From NCBI GenBank assembly GCA_963699535.1, contig CAVOUJ010000014.1, positions 124,001 to 188,000 on the forward strand: 64,000 nt of DNA, written 5' to 3'. Of this stretch, positions 39,201 through 46,512 are shown one piece after another (within the stretch, counting starts at the first letter, position 1; each line of letters starts with the position of its first letter). The position numbers were made by a program, and so were the translations under genes. The notes below the pieces were generated by a model, which was given only the letters and a program-made list of their open reading frames with translations, made no database searches and was not told the DNA's origin. The stretch comes from VBDM01 sp963699535 (GTDB lineage: Bacteria; Pseudomonadota; Gammaproteobacteria; Burkholderiales; SG8-39).

Positions 39201-39694
39201 CCTACACGGTGCAGCTCACCGTGACCAACGGCCTGAGCAGTCATTCGATCTCCAAAGTTGTGCAGGTAAACCCGTTCAGGGGCGTGAGGTTCTCCAATTT
39301 CACCGGCACCAGCGACAACGGGTATTTCTCGACGATAGGCTGTTCGGGATGCCATTTCTACGGGGTGGCCAACACCTATTACAACCCCGTCAGCAACAAT
39401 GGGTGGAACCCGCAATGGGAAAATATGACCGGCATAGACGGAACGACTCTCTATGAGCGAGTCAGGCAGCGCGTGAATCTGGCAGTATCGACGAACAGCC
39501 TGCTGCTGCTCAATCCGTCGCACGACCAGGGCGTGACGATCAATACCAACGGCCACGGCGGCGGCTGTCTGCCGGGATTCAATATCTGGGGCGTCGCGGC
39601 CAACGTTGCCCCCTACTTCTGTCCCGACACGTCCCGGGCAAACTACGACAACTTCAACAACTGGATCCTCGACGGCGCGCCGCCGGGGAATTGA
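36272..39694 (+). CDS. Large tetrahaem lipoprotein with PKD-like modules
   Basis: 1140 aa. GGGAGAG precedes the ATG. Lipoprotein signal MNARRFLRCIAALGMAGALAAC. Haem c sites at residues ~219 (CITCHGGRGDP), ~368 (CRTCHILRG), ~568 (CVLCHTPAG) and ~1024 (CSGCHFYG). N-terminal ~200 residues form a conserved domain of unknown function (DAYASAYYRAIDPNNDKDTL, EHLVVFKDEKDLGYGRRMTG, TRWHVGTNAIEWSA). PKD/Ig-like modules at ~450-538, ~676-763, ~765-860 and ~877-1000 (SYTVQLTVTNG-type ends). A fifth cysteine-rich part is absent. Likely outer-membrane or surface electron-transfer protein. No frameshift over 3.4 kb. Follows the beta-barrel gene by 16 bp. Confidence 0.8.
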   Translation: MNARRFLRCIAALGMAGALAACQQSNTADQAATTSTSGTPAGIGRFLLFPNPIGSSGAFETDSDAYASAYYRAIDPNNDKDTLDKWKTANGFGGATGTEHLVVFKDEKDLGYGRRMTGRMNADGSIAFFVENYNVTSSSSTDYSSSLNVEAAIARDTRWHVGTNAIEWSAATCVAGVDPANCDPTARFAKFYNFSSADGTRQKFVNLDGKGMKAMPGPCITCHGGRGDPLTPADAGSGLPRFPLVENSVSRKRGDVQARMHGMNVGSFSYSAQTGYTRTDQEAKLKAFNQWMACTYPTPVPGATVTGSWGTCTRPTAGANEWQGTAFELIEAWYGGAGMPQGTFTDSYVPAGWSGNPGLYTNVVAPYCRTCHILRGTGNQSDLDFTTLAKFQAYADRIKAHVFDRGNMPLALIVYNDFWESSAPQTLANFINPLLTAPDTVIDTSGAPLKPGRPIADPGPNRMVRTGANAILNGENSLFATSYSWSVVSGSATITYPNSAIAVFEAASPGPYTVRLTVGNGAAANSKDVTITVDDNFPDPLNIRFAQVKNVLQTITHTTAQVPAGNKCVLCHTPAGNPMPPVFYVDFDRDGSGMVDATDETWFLKALRGRVNLTDIQASALLRKPTGNHHNGLMLLDVADTSSGGGLRNYSILYNWILAGMLPGGVAANAGASGSVPDVTFGGAPLYASVALDASQSIGATSYLWTVVSGPNGPTGATPIITNPSAALATLNVPNVGTYVVRLLVSNGVFSDTALRTITVTETPIVASFNPLAGSTPVTFSGNPLRGNITLDSTSAGNPAYCQWQANGPAGAILEGVPVPATVTTLCSVNPTLSVPSSAIGSTNNVTLTAFGIASSSVTQGILVADGTASVVANLANTNTPQAVTFSATGSNLTVPTYNDLVTGGFAGNISVAIVGASVSLNGSASTTPPATTLSYSWCLSSQPDQARFPASIAVCPSTTSSGTSATTTLSARATGSYTVQLTVTNGLSSHSISKVVQVNPFRGVRFSNFTGTSDNGYFSTIGCSGCHFYGVANTYYNPVSNNGWNPQWENMTGIDGTTLYERVRQRVNLAVSTNSLLLLNPSHDQGVTINTNGHGGGCLPGFNIWGVAANVAPYFCPDTSRANYDNFNNWILDGAPPGN

Positions 39695-39745
39695 ACGGAA
39701 AACGGGATTGACCATGCCTTTTCACTCACCATCAAGGGAGGGGCC

Positions 39746-40927
39746 ATGAAAGCGCCTCGGAGAATCGCCACGCGTTGGGCCTCGATATCGCTGATGTTCA
39801 TATCGCCGCTGGCGTGGCCGGCGGATCTGACGATCCCCAATACCTTCGTGTCGGGCACACCGGCGAGTGCTGCCGACGTGAACGCGAATTTCAGCGCGAC
39901 CCAGTCAGCGGTCAACAGCAAGCAGGACCGCGTTATCGGTACTTGTCCGCCGGGACAGTCGATTCGGGCAGTCAATCAGGATGGGAGCGTGCTTTGCCAA
40001 CTGCTCAGTTTCTTCGGTGGCGACGGCAGCGCGGGAAACTTGACGGTGGCTGCTGGCCAGAACTGGAACAGCTCACCTCCATTGAATCCCAATTTCGCGG
40101 ACATCACGATCAATGCAGGCCAGACTTTGCTGGTTCCCGCTGGCACGATAATCCGCTGTTCGGGCACGTTTACCAACAACGGTACGCTTTCGGTCCTGGC
40201 CGGCGCGGAAAACAGCAACCAAGGCGGCTTTTTCTTCGCAGGACCTTCGGGCGGGCCGTATTCCTACGCTCATCCGGGAGACACCCGCCGTATGGCGGCC
40301 GCGGGCCAGTGGGATAACAACATGATCGCGGTACCCGGGACAAATCTGCAGGGGGGGGCCGGCGGAAATTCCATTCCACAGGTGATCGCCCGAACGTCGT
40401 TTGCCTATTTCCGCCTGGGCGGTGGCGCGGGCGCTGGCTCGTTTCAGAGCTTTCCTGGCGGTGGGCTGGTGAAGATATATTGTGAAGGGCCGATCGTGAA
40501 TGCCGGGACGATCTCTGCTGTCGGCTCGAACGCCTCAAACGGCCACGGCGGCGGCGGGGGCGGAATCGTGATTCTGGCGTCACGGACCGCGGTGAGCAAC
40601 TCCGGATCCATCAACGTCAACGGCGGGAACGGTGGAAGCAGCACCAACTATGCCGGCAATGGAGGGGGCGGGGGAGGCGGCATCGTCATCATGGCCTCGC
40701 CCACGGCGCCGGTGTTGGGCACCGTGAGCCTTGCTGGAGGAGCCGAGGGAACGGGCGCCGGGGCGCTCACCACGCAGTCGCGGCACGCCGGCGGTGGCGG
40801 CGGGGGTTCGGGCGGCGCTGGCGGAACCGGGGGCAACGTATCGGGGGCGACCCCTGCTGCTGCCGGGGCTGGAGCGGCGGGCTATTCGGTCGCAATGACC
40901 CTGGATCCGCTGACGATTGAGCGTTGA
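39746..40927 (+). CDS. Glycine-rich secreted protein
   Basis: 393 aa. AAGGGAGGGG precedes ATG 39746. Signal peptide ending SPLAWPA, then the module LTIPNTFVSGTPASAADVNANFSA, a short segment recurrent in secreted and surface proteins that precedes variable domains, and a short CPPGQSIRAVNQDGSVLCQ pair of cysteines. The C-terminal 250 residues are Gly/Ala/Ser-rich with repeated GGGGGG runs and beta-helix-like patterns (TFTNNGTLSVLAGA, SNSGSINVNGGNGGSSTN). Probably a surface adhesin or matrix protein. Follows the tetrahaem gene by 51 bp. Confidence 0.7.
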   Translation: MKAPRRIATRWASISLMFISPLAWPADLTIPNTFVSGTPASAADVNANFSATQSAVNSKQDRVIGTCPPGQSIRAVNQDGSVLCQLLSFFGGDGSAGNLTVAAGQNWNSSPPLNPNFADITINAGQTLLVPAGTIIRCSGTFTNNGTLSVLAGAENSNQGGFFFAGPSGGPYSYAHPGDTRRMAAAGQWDNNMIAVPGTNLQGGAGGNSIPQVIARTSFAYFRLGGGAGAGSFQSFPGGGLVKIYCEGPIVNAGTISAVGSNASNGHGGGGGGIVILASRTAVSNSGSINVNGGNGGSSTNYAGNGGGGGGGIVIMASPTAPVLGTVSLAGGAEGTGAGALTTQSRHAGGGGGGSGGAGGTGGNVSGATPAAAGAGAAGYSVAMTLDPLTIER

Positions 40928-40978
40928 TCGTTGAGACAGATAAACCGAGGGCAGCGAAACTTTCTCGGAGGATCGACC

Positions 40979-41143
40979 TTGGAACGGCCTTACACACTTC
41001 TTGTTCTCGTGGTGTTGTCCCTGGTTCTCGCCGCGTGCGGGGGCGGCGGAGGAGTGGAGAGCACCGCGCCTGCGCCCGCACCTGCCCCCTCGCCGCAACT
41101 CACCTGGGACCAGGGCAACTGGGATCTGAAGAACTGGCAATAG
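40979..41143 (+). CDS. Small lipoprotein (54 aa)
   Basis: TTG start at 40979 follows a strong ribosome site (CTCGGAGGATCGACC, 7-nt gap). Signal LERPYTLLVLVVLSLVLAAC with lipobox LAAC, then GGGGGVESTAPAPAPAPSP linker and a short WDQGNWDLKNWQ tail with three tryptophans. It is the last gene of the FecR-barrel-cytochrome-Gly-rich run. A W-rich tail on a Pro/Ala linker could contact the outer membrane or a partner; function unknown. Confidence 0.6.
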   Translation: MERPYTLLVLVVLSLVLAACGGGGGVESTAPAPAPAPSPQLTWDQGNWDLKNWQ

Positions 41144-41218
41144 CAGAGCAGACGTCGCCCCTGCGAAAACGCTCTTTTCCGGTAGGCTTGCTTCCTCGAC
41201 CGAGGAAGAGGAGCTCTC

Positions 41219-42273
41219 ATGGCCACGATCCGCAGGTCCGAGCTCGACGGCGCGGTCCGCGAAGGCATCCTGAGCGCGGCGCAGGCCGACCGGCTGGTCG
41301 CGCATTCTCGCCGGCGGAGCGGCGGCACCCGCGGCCGGGCCGCGCTTCACGTTCGTCCACGTTCTCTACTACCTCGGCGGCATGATCGCGATCGGCGCGA
41401 TGTCGCTCTTCATGACGCTCGGCTGGAATTCGCTCGGCGGCTGGGGCGGGTGCGTCACCGCGGTTTTCTACGCGGTGCTCGCGCTTGCGCTCACGCACTG
41501 GTTCCTCGAGCGCAAGCTCGAGATCCCCGCGGGGATCATGGCGACGCTCGCGGTGGTGATGGTGCCGCTCGCGATCTTCGCCGCGCAGATGGCGCTCGGC
41601 TACTGGGGCGCGGACAAGCCCTACCGCGACTACCACGTCTTCATCGACTGGCGCTGGATCATGATGGAGTTCGGCACGCTCGCGATCGGCGCGATGCTCC
41701 TGTGGCGCTACCGCTTCCCCTTCATGCTCATGCCGATCGCGGTGACGCTGTGGTACATGAGCATGGACCTCGTGCCCTTCCTGCTCGGAAAAGAGCGGGT
41801 GTACGACTGGGAGATCCGCAAGTTCATTTCGCTGTGGTTCGGCCTCGCGATGACGCTGGTCGCCTTCTGGGTGGATCTGCGCTCGCGCTTCTCGCGCGAC
41901 TACGCCTTCTGGCTCTATCTCTTCGGCGTGCTCACTTTCTGGGGCGGGCTGTCGCTGATGGACTCGGGAAGCGAATGGGGCAAGCTCGCCTACTGCGGCA
42001 TCAACGTGGCGATGATCCTCATCGGCGCCGTGCTCGGCCGGCGCGTGTTCGCGGTGTTCGGGGGCCTGGGCGTCGCGGGCTACCTCGGCTACCTCTCCTA
42101 CCGGGTGTTCAAGGACAGCCTGGTCTTCCCGTTTGCGCTGTCGGCGGTCGGCCTCGCGATCATCGCCCTCGGCGTGCTGTGGCAGCGGCGCGAGGCGCAG
42201 AATGGCGGAGAGCCTGCGCCGCTTCGTTCCCGGACCCTTGCGCGAGCTGATCGAGGCGCGCGCGGTGCGCTGA
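41219..42273 (+). CDS. Polytopic membrane protein, DUF2157-like, frameshifted
   Basis: About 350 aa. GAGGAG precedes ATG 41219. Short cytoplasmic N-terminus RRSELDGAVREGILSAAQADRL resembles the start of DUF2157 proteins, then after a break near 41345 VHVLYYLGGMIAIGAMSLFM and some nine hydrophobic helices (e.g. WRWIMMEFGTLAIGAMLLWR, YAFWLYLFGVLTFWGG, INVAMILIGAVLGRRVF). A second break near 42195 gives the end LRRFVPGPLRELIEARAVR, stop 42271. Inner-membrane protein of unknown role, probably unrelated to the surrounding exported set. Confidence 0.7.
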
Positions 42274-42292
42274 ATTTCCCTCTGGATCGGGC

Positions 42293-42298
42293 TAGAAT
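42293..42298 (+). promoter_or_regulatory. TAGAAT -10-like element
   Basis: TAGAAT ends 6 nt before ATG 42305, the same spacing as at 4621-4633, predicting a leaderless transcript. Confidence 0.4.
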
Positions 42299-42304
42299 GC
42301 CGCG

Positions 42305-42532
42305 ATGGACTCGGCACCGATCGATCAGCAGCCGATCGCGAAGACGGTCGGTCGTCGCGTGCCCCCTCCGGTGGGCGTGCCCCCGAATGCCGAAGCGCGC
42401 GCCGCATGGAGCGCAATGGCGGCGTTTCGCACCCGCGTTCCCAAGGGTGTCTTCGCCTACGGCTCTCATGGGGAGATGACGCGCGACCGCGAGCGCTGGG
42501 ATGCCGAATCGGCTGGGGACCGGCTCCGGTAG
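42305..42532 (+). CDS. Small hypothetical protein
   Basis: 75 aa, starts MDSAPIDQQPIAKTVGRRVP, ends AESAGDRLR. Pro/Ala/Arg-rich, no membrane helix, no recognised domain. The segment AFRTRVPKGVFAYGSHGEMTRDRERW is the most conserved-looking part. A TAGAAT element just upstream supports expression. Low complexity keeps confidence modest. Confidence 0.45.
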   Translation: MDSAPIDQQPIAKTVGRRVPPPVGVPPNAEARAAWSAMAAFRTRVPKGVFAYGSHGEMTRDRERWDAESAGDRLR

Positions 42533-42533
42533 C

Positions 42534-42749
42534 GTGTCCGACTTCACCCGCCCGGCGACTTGGGAAGACGTCAAGCTTGTTGCGCGCTACTTCGACGAGG
42601 CCGGAGTCGAATACGCGATCATAGGCGGCTACGCGCTCGCGGCGCACGGCATTTCCCGGTTTACCCAGGATATCGACGTGCTCGTCAATCCATCCGCGGC
42701 CAGCTTCCGGCGCCGGGAACCAGGCGGGGCGGAATGGCGAAGGAGCTGA
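42534..42749 (+). pseudogene. Nucleotidyltransferase-fold fragment (AbiEii/DUF6036-like)
   Basis: About 71 codons. ATWEDVKLVARYFDEAGVEY followed by AIIGGYALAAHGISRFTQDI and DVLVNPSA is the N-terminal part of MNT/AbiEii-type nucleotidyltransferases, with GGYALAAHG and the DID metal pair. The rest of the domain is missing; the frame runs into the amidase start at 42734. A remnant left by deletion, or a gene cut by the amidase insertion. Confidence 0.55.
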
Positions 42750-44146
42750 CGCATCTCTCCGCCGCCGAGCTCGCGCGGCTCATCCGCACGAAGAAGGCGG
42801 GCCCGGTCGAGGTGACCAAGGCGCACCTCGCCGCGATCGAGCGGGTGAACCCCGTGGTCAACGCGTTCTGCACGGTGGCGCCCGAGCTGACGCTCGCCTG
42901 GGCGCGCGAGGCGGAGGCCGTGATGAAAAAGCGCGCGAGGCTCGGGCCCCTGCACGGCGTGCCGGTCGCGATCAAGGATCTCACGCCCACGGCCGGCATA
43001 CGCACCACCTGGGGCTCGACCCTGTTTCGCGACCATGTTCCCTCGCAGGACGCCGAGGTCGTGCTGCGCCTCAAGGCGGCGGGCGCGATCGTCCTCGGCA
43101 AGACCAACACGCCCGAGTTCGGCGCCGGCGCGCACACGGTGAACAAGGTGTTCGGCGCGACGCGCAATCCCTGGAACACCGCGCTTTCGGCGTCGGGCTC
43201 GACCGGGGGCGGCGCGGCGGCGCTCGCCGCGCGCATGGCTCCGCTCGCCGAGGGAACGGATTTCGGCGGCAGCTTGCGCACTCCGGCCGCGTTCTGCGGC
43301 GTGGTGGGCCTGCGCACCACCGCGGGCCTGGTGCCGCGCCATCCGGTGACTCTGCCCTGGCACGACCAGAGCGTCTCCGGGCCGATGGCGCGCACGGCCG
43401 AGGACTGCGCGCTGCTGCTCGACGCGATGACCGGACTCTCGGCGAAATCGCCGCTTTCGGTCGCGGCTCCGTGGAAGAGCGCGCGCGAGCGTCTCGCCAA
43501 GGCGCGGAACCTGAAGGGCCTCAAGCTCGCTTACGCGCCGGACATCGCGGCGATCGGGGTGGACGCGGAGATCGAGCGCATCTGCCGGACTGCGGCGCTC
43601 GACCTGCGCTCCGCCGGAGCGACCGTCGAGGAGATCGAGATCAATTTCTCCGACGGGCGCGACGCCTTTCTCGCGCTGCGCGGCGAGGCGATGGTGGGGA
43701 ATCATCTCGAGCGCCTGGAGCGCATCGGCGAGCTCGACGACAATCTCGCCGGCAACATCCGCGCCGGGCTCGCGCTCAAGATCGGCGAGATCGCGCGCGC
43801 CGAGCACAAGCGCGCCGAGATCTGGCACCGCTGGCGCTCGCTGTTCGAGCGCTACGACCTCGTCCTGACTCCGGCCGCCCCGGTGCCGCCTTTCCCCGTG
43901 GAAAAGAGCCACCCGGAGGTGATCGAGGGCAAGCGCATGCAGAACTACATGGACTGGATCGGGCCGACTTTTCTCGTGTCGCTCGCGGCGCTGCCTGCGG
44001 CGAGCGTGCCTGCCGGCCTGACTGCGGCGAAGCTGCCGGTGGGACTGCAGATCGTGGGCCCGCGATTCTCAGAACCCTTGATCCTCACCGCGGCCCGCTT
44101 CGTCGAGGCCGCGCATCCGATCGGATTGCCGCCGAACTGCGCCTGA
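42734..44146 (+). CDS. Amidase signature family enzyme
   Basis: 470 aa, hydrolysing amides or related bonds. Start 42734 after AGGCGGGGCGG (MAKELTHLSAAELARLIRTK). The Ser-cisSer-Lys triad is visible: Lys in VAIKDLTPTAGI, cis-Ser and nucleophile in SGSTGGGAAALAA and DFGGSLRTPAAFCG. The C-terminal half (YDLVLTPAAPVPPFPVE) is typical. Closer to general amidases than GatA, as no GatC/GatB adjoins. Unbroken frame. Unlike most genes around it, it has no export signal and is probably cytoplasmic. Confidence 0.85.
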   Translation: MAKELTHLSAAELARLIRTKKAGPVEVTKAHLAAIERVNPVVNAFCTVAPELTLAWAREAEAVMKKRARLGPLHGVPVAIKDLTPTAGIRTTWGSTLFRDHVPSQDAEVVLRLKAAGAIVLGKTNTPEFGAGAHTVNKVFGATRNPWNTALSASGSTGGGAAALAARMAPLAEGTDFGGSLRTPAAFCGVVGLRTTAGLVPRHPVTLPWHDQSVSGPMARTAEDCALLLDAMTGLSAKSPLSVAAPWKSARERLAKARNLKGLKLAYAPDIAAIGVDAEIERICRTAALDLRSAGATVEEIEINFSDGRDAFLALRGEAMVGNHLERLERIGELDDNLAGNIRAGLALKIGEIARAEHKRAEIWHRWRSLFERYDLVLTPAAPVPPFPVEKSHPEVIEGKRMQNYMDWIGPTFLVSLAALPAASVPAGLTAAKLPVGLQIVGPRFSEPLILTAARFVEAAHPIGLPPNCA

Positions 44147-44372
44147 GCTGAAGGCCTTCGGCGGTTTGCTGCGCTCCTCGCGCCCGCGGTCGTTTTTCAC
44201 GCCTGCGGTTCTTGACCGCTCTGGAACTGCGGAATAAGCCCTCCGACCCGCTGTTTACAGGTCGATCGTCCCGGGCCTTGAGGGGTAGGGTTTCCGGCGA
44301 CGTGGTTGCATCCCGTTTGACCTGTCTAGACCCGCGTTAGCCGGGCTGACTACGCTTCGAAAGGAGCCGCTC

Positions 44373-45523
44373 ATGACGAACATCCGGAAAGTACTGCTAG
44401 GCTCGATCGTTTCCGCGTGCTGGTTGGGATCGTCGTCTCCTGCGGCGGCGGTGGTGGTGGCTACGGCAGCAGCGGCGGAGGCGGAACGCCAAGCTACTCG
44501 GTAGGCGGCACGCTCTCGGGCGCCACGGGCACCGTCACGCTGAAGCTGAACGGCGGCGGCAACCTGACGATCGGTCCAACGGCAACTTCACGTTCGCCAG
44601 GATGATCGCAAACGGCAGCACCTACAACGTCCCGTGGTCGACGCCCAATCAGACCGGTGCACGGTCGCCAACGGCGCGGGCACGATGGGCGCGGCGAACA
44701 TCACGAACGTGACCGTCGCGTGCGGCGCGCAGGCGCCCGAGATGGTGATTCGCTCGGCATGGCTCGATGGGACGCAGGCGGGCACGCCGGCGCGACTGGC
44801 ACAGCGGCGTCGGCGGGGTCGTCGTCAATCCGACGACCAGGGCGATCACCGGCGGCATCACCTTCAGCGGACTGACCGGCGCTCCGACGGGGGCTCACAT
44901 CCACCGTCCCAACGATACGACCAATATCGCCGTCTCTCGGATTGACACTGGCGAGCCGACAACGCTACGGCGCATCCTGCTCCGGACAACACTGACCGCT
45001 TACCCCTGCGGACTACGCTGAACTGCTTGCGGGAACTCTGTACTTCAACGTTCACACAGTGGCGAATCCCAACGGCGAGATCCGCGGCCAGATCAACCTG
45101 CAGGGCGGGGTTCTCGCCAGCATCGCGTTGCTTAACAGCAGCACAGGAAGTCCCGGCTAGCACTTCGACTGCGACCGGGCAGAGGGACGGTGATAATGGA
45201 CACGGCGACCCGCACTCTGCTGATCACGTACATCACGCACAACGTGGCCAACGCCACCATGGCGCATATCCACACCAGTCCGTCGGGAGCTGGCAGCAAC
45301 GGTGGCGTCATCGTCGGGTTCAGCACCCTCCAGACGAATGTCGACGGCCTGGGAACGAATCTCGCGTACCCGCCCGCGGGGTCGCAGATTGCCGTCTACA
45401 GAACCTGACGGATTTCCTCGCGAACTATCTCTACTTCAACGTTCACAGCACCAATAACCTGCTGCGCTCCCGCCGCTGACTGCGGCGGCCGGGGAGATTC
45501 GCGGGAATATCGCGATCCAGTAG
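44373..45523 (+). CDS. Lipoprotein with two CHRD domains, heavily frameshifted
   Basis: AAAGGAGCCGCTC precedes ATG 44373. Lipobox-type signal (VLLGSIVSA then LLVGIVVSC) followed by a poly-Gly linker and a ~100-residue beta module (GGTLSGATGTVTLKLNGGG...). Then two CHRD domains: ITFSGLTGAPTGAHIHRPND with AGTLYFNVHTVANPNGEIRG, and LTAAQEVPASTSTATG, LITYITHNVANATMAHIHTS, FLANYLYFNVHS, GEIRGNIAIQ with stop 45521. Pieces lie in all three frames with six or more breaks, the densest in the window. CHRD domains occur in chordin and many bacterial exported proteins; function unknown. Confidence 0.65.
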
Positions 45524-45527
45524 GCGC

Positions 45528-45992
45528 ATCGACAGATTCGCGTGCGCGGCGGCAATTGCGATCGTGACGCTCGTCCTCGCCGCCTGCGGGGCGGGGAGCG
45601 GCGAGGGGCTCGATGAAAACGGACAGCCGCTTTCCGATGCGGCGGCAATCTCGCGCCGCCCGTACCGGGCCTCGCGCCGACGCTCGCCTCCATCCAGGCC
45701 AACGTCTTCTCGGTCAACTGCGCCGTGCCCGGCTGCCACGGCGGCGCGGGCGCGCAGCAGGGACTGAGGCTCGACCCGGGATTCAGCGCGGGAAACCTGA
45801 TCGGCGTCGCGAGTTCCCAGGATGCGACGCTCGTGCGCGTGATTCCCGGAAATCCCGGCGGCAGCTTCCTCATCCACAAGCTCGAAGGAACCCAGACGCG
45901 TCGGCTTCCGGATGCCCTCGGGCGGGCCGTACCTGCCGCAGTCCACGATCGACGTCATCCGCCAGTGGATCCAGGACGGCGCGCCGCAGTGA
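45528..45992 (+). CDS. Lipoprotein with CX4CH motif, frameshifted
   Basis: About 155 aa. Lipobox signal FACAAAIAIVTLVLAACG. Mature part in a second frame: PTLASIQANVFSVNCAVPGCHGGAG, with a CAVPGCH site (two cysteines four residues apart, then His), GLRLDPGFSAGNLIGVAS, RVIPGNPGGSFLIHKLEG and, after another break near 45910, the end YLPQSTIDVIRQWIQDGAPQ. This order (haem-like site, HKLEG, R-rich MP-GG, IRQWIxxGA) is seen in exported cytochrome-like proteins. A paralogue follows directly. Start codon unclear, probably lost to an error near 45525. Confidence 0.6.
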
Positions 45993-46075
45993 AGACCCGG
46001 CGGCGTTAATAGTTGGCAACCGACGGTGAAAAGCCGGTGATAGACTCGGCGGCGCGTGAACATACCACATATTTC

Positions 46076-46485
46076 ATGCGAGCGGCGATCGCGGCGATGC
46101 TGCTCGCGCTTGCGGCCTGCGGCGGCGGAGGCGGCGGCGAGGAGCCGCCGCCGGGACTTCAGCCGACGCTCGCGTCTATCCAGGCCAACGTATTCACGCC
46201 GAGCTGCGCCAAGTCAAGCTGCCACACGGGAGCAATGGCGCCATTTGGGCTGAGATCTCGACCTGGGTCAGAGCTATATGAACCTCTTCAAAGTGATGAG
46301 TCCACAGTTTCCGTACCAACGCGTGAACCCGGGAATGTCTGACGCGAGCTTACTTATCCTCAAGCTCGAGGGAAGCCCCCTGACGGGCGACCGAATGCCT
46401 GCGGACGGATTTTACTCTTCAAGCGGCGCAGATTATAGTAATTCGCGAATGGATCGACAGCTGCTCGGCTAACGCATGCCCTTGA
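46076..46485 (+). CDS. Lipoprotein with CX4CH motif (paralogue), frameshifted
   Basis: About 136 aa. ATG 46076, lipobox signal MRAAIAAMLLALAAC, poly-Gly/Glu linker, then LQPTLASIQANVFTPSCAKSSCHTG with CAKSSCH. After a break near 46250: SYMNLFKVMSPQF, RVNPGMSDASLLILKLEG, DRMPADG; a second break near 46420 gives QIIVIREWIDSCSANACP and stop 46483. Shares PTLASIQANVF, KLEG and IREWI with the preceding gene, so the two arose by duplication. Base composition of its second half is more AT-rich. Confidence 0.6.
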
Positions 46486-46512
46486 ACGGGCCTTGACCTA
46501 CGGCGGGTTTCC

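Noticed and set aside
44147..44372. Possible promoter or RNA element before the CHRD gene
   Set aside because: TTGACC at ~44316 has no -10 at suitable spacing and no stable structure stood out; only the ribosome site is supported.
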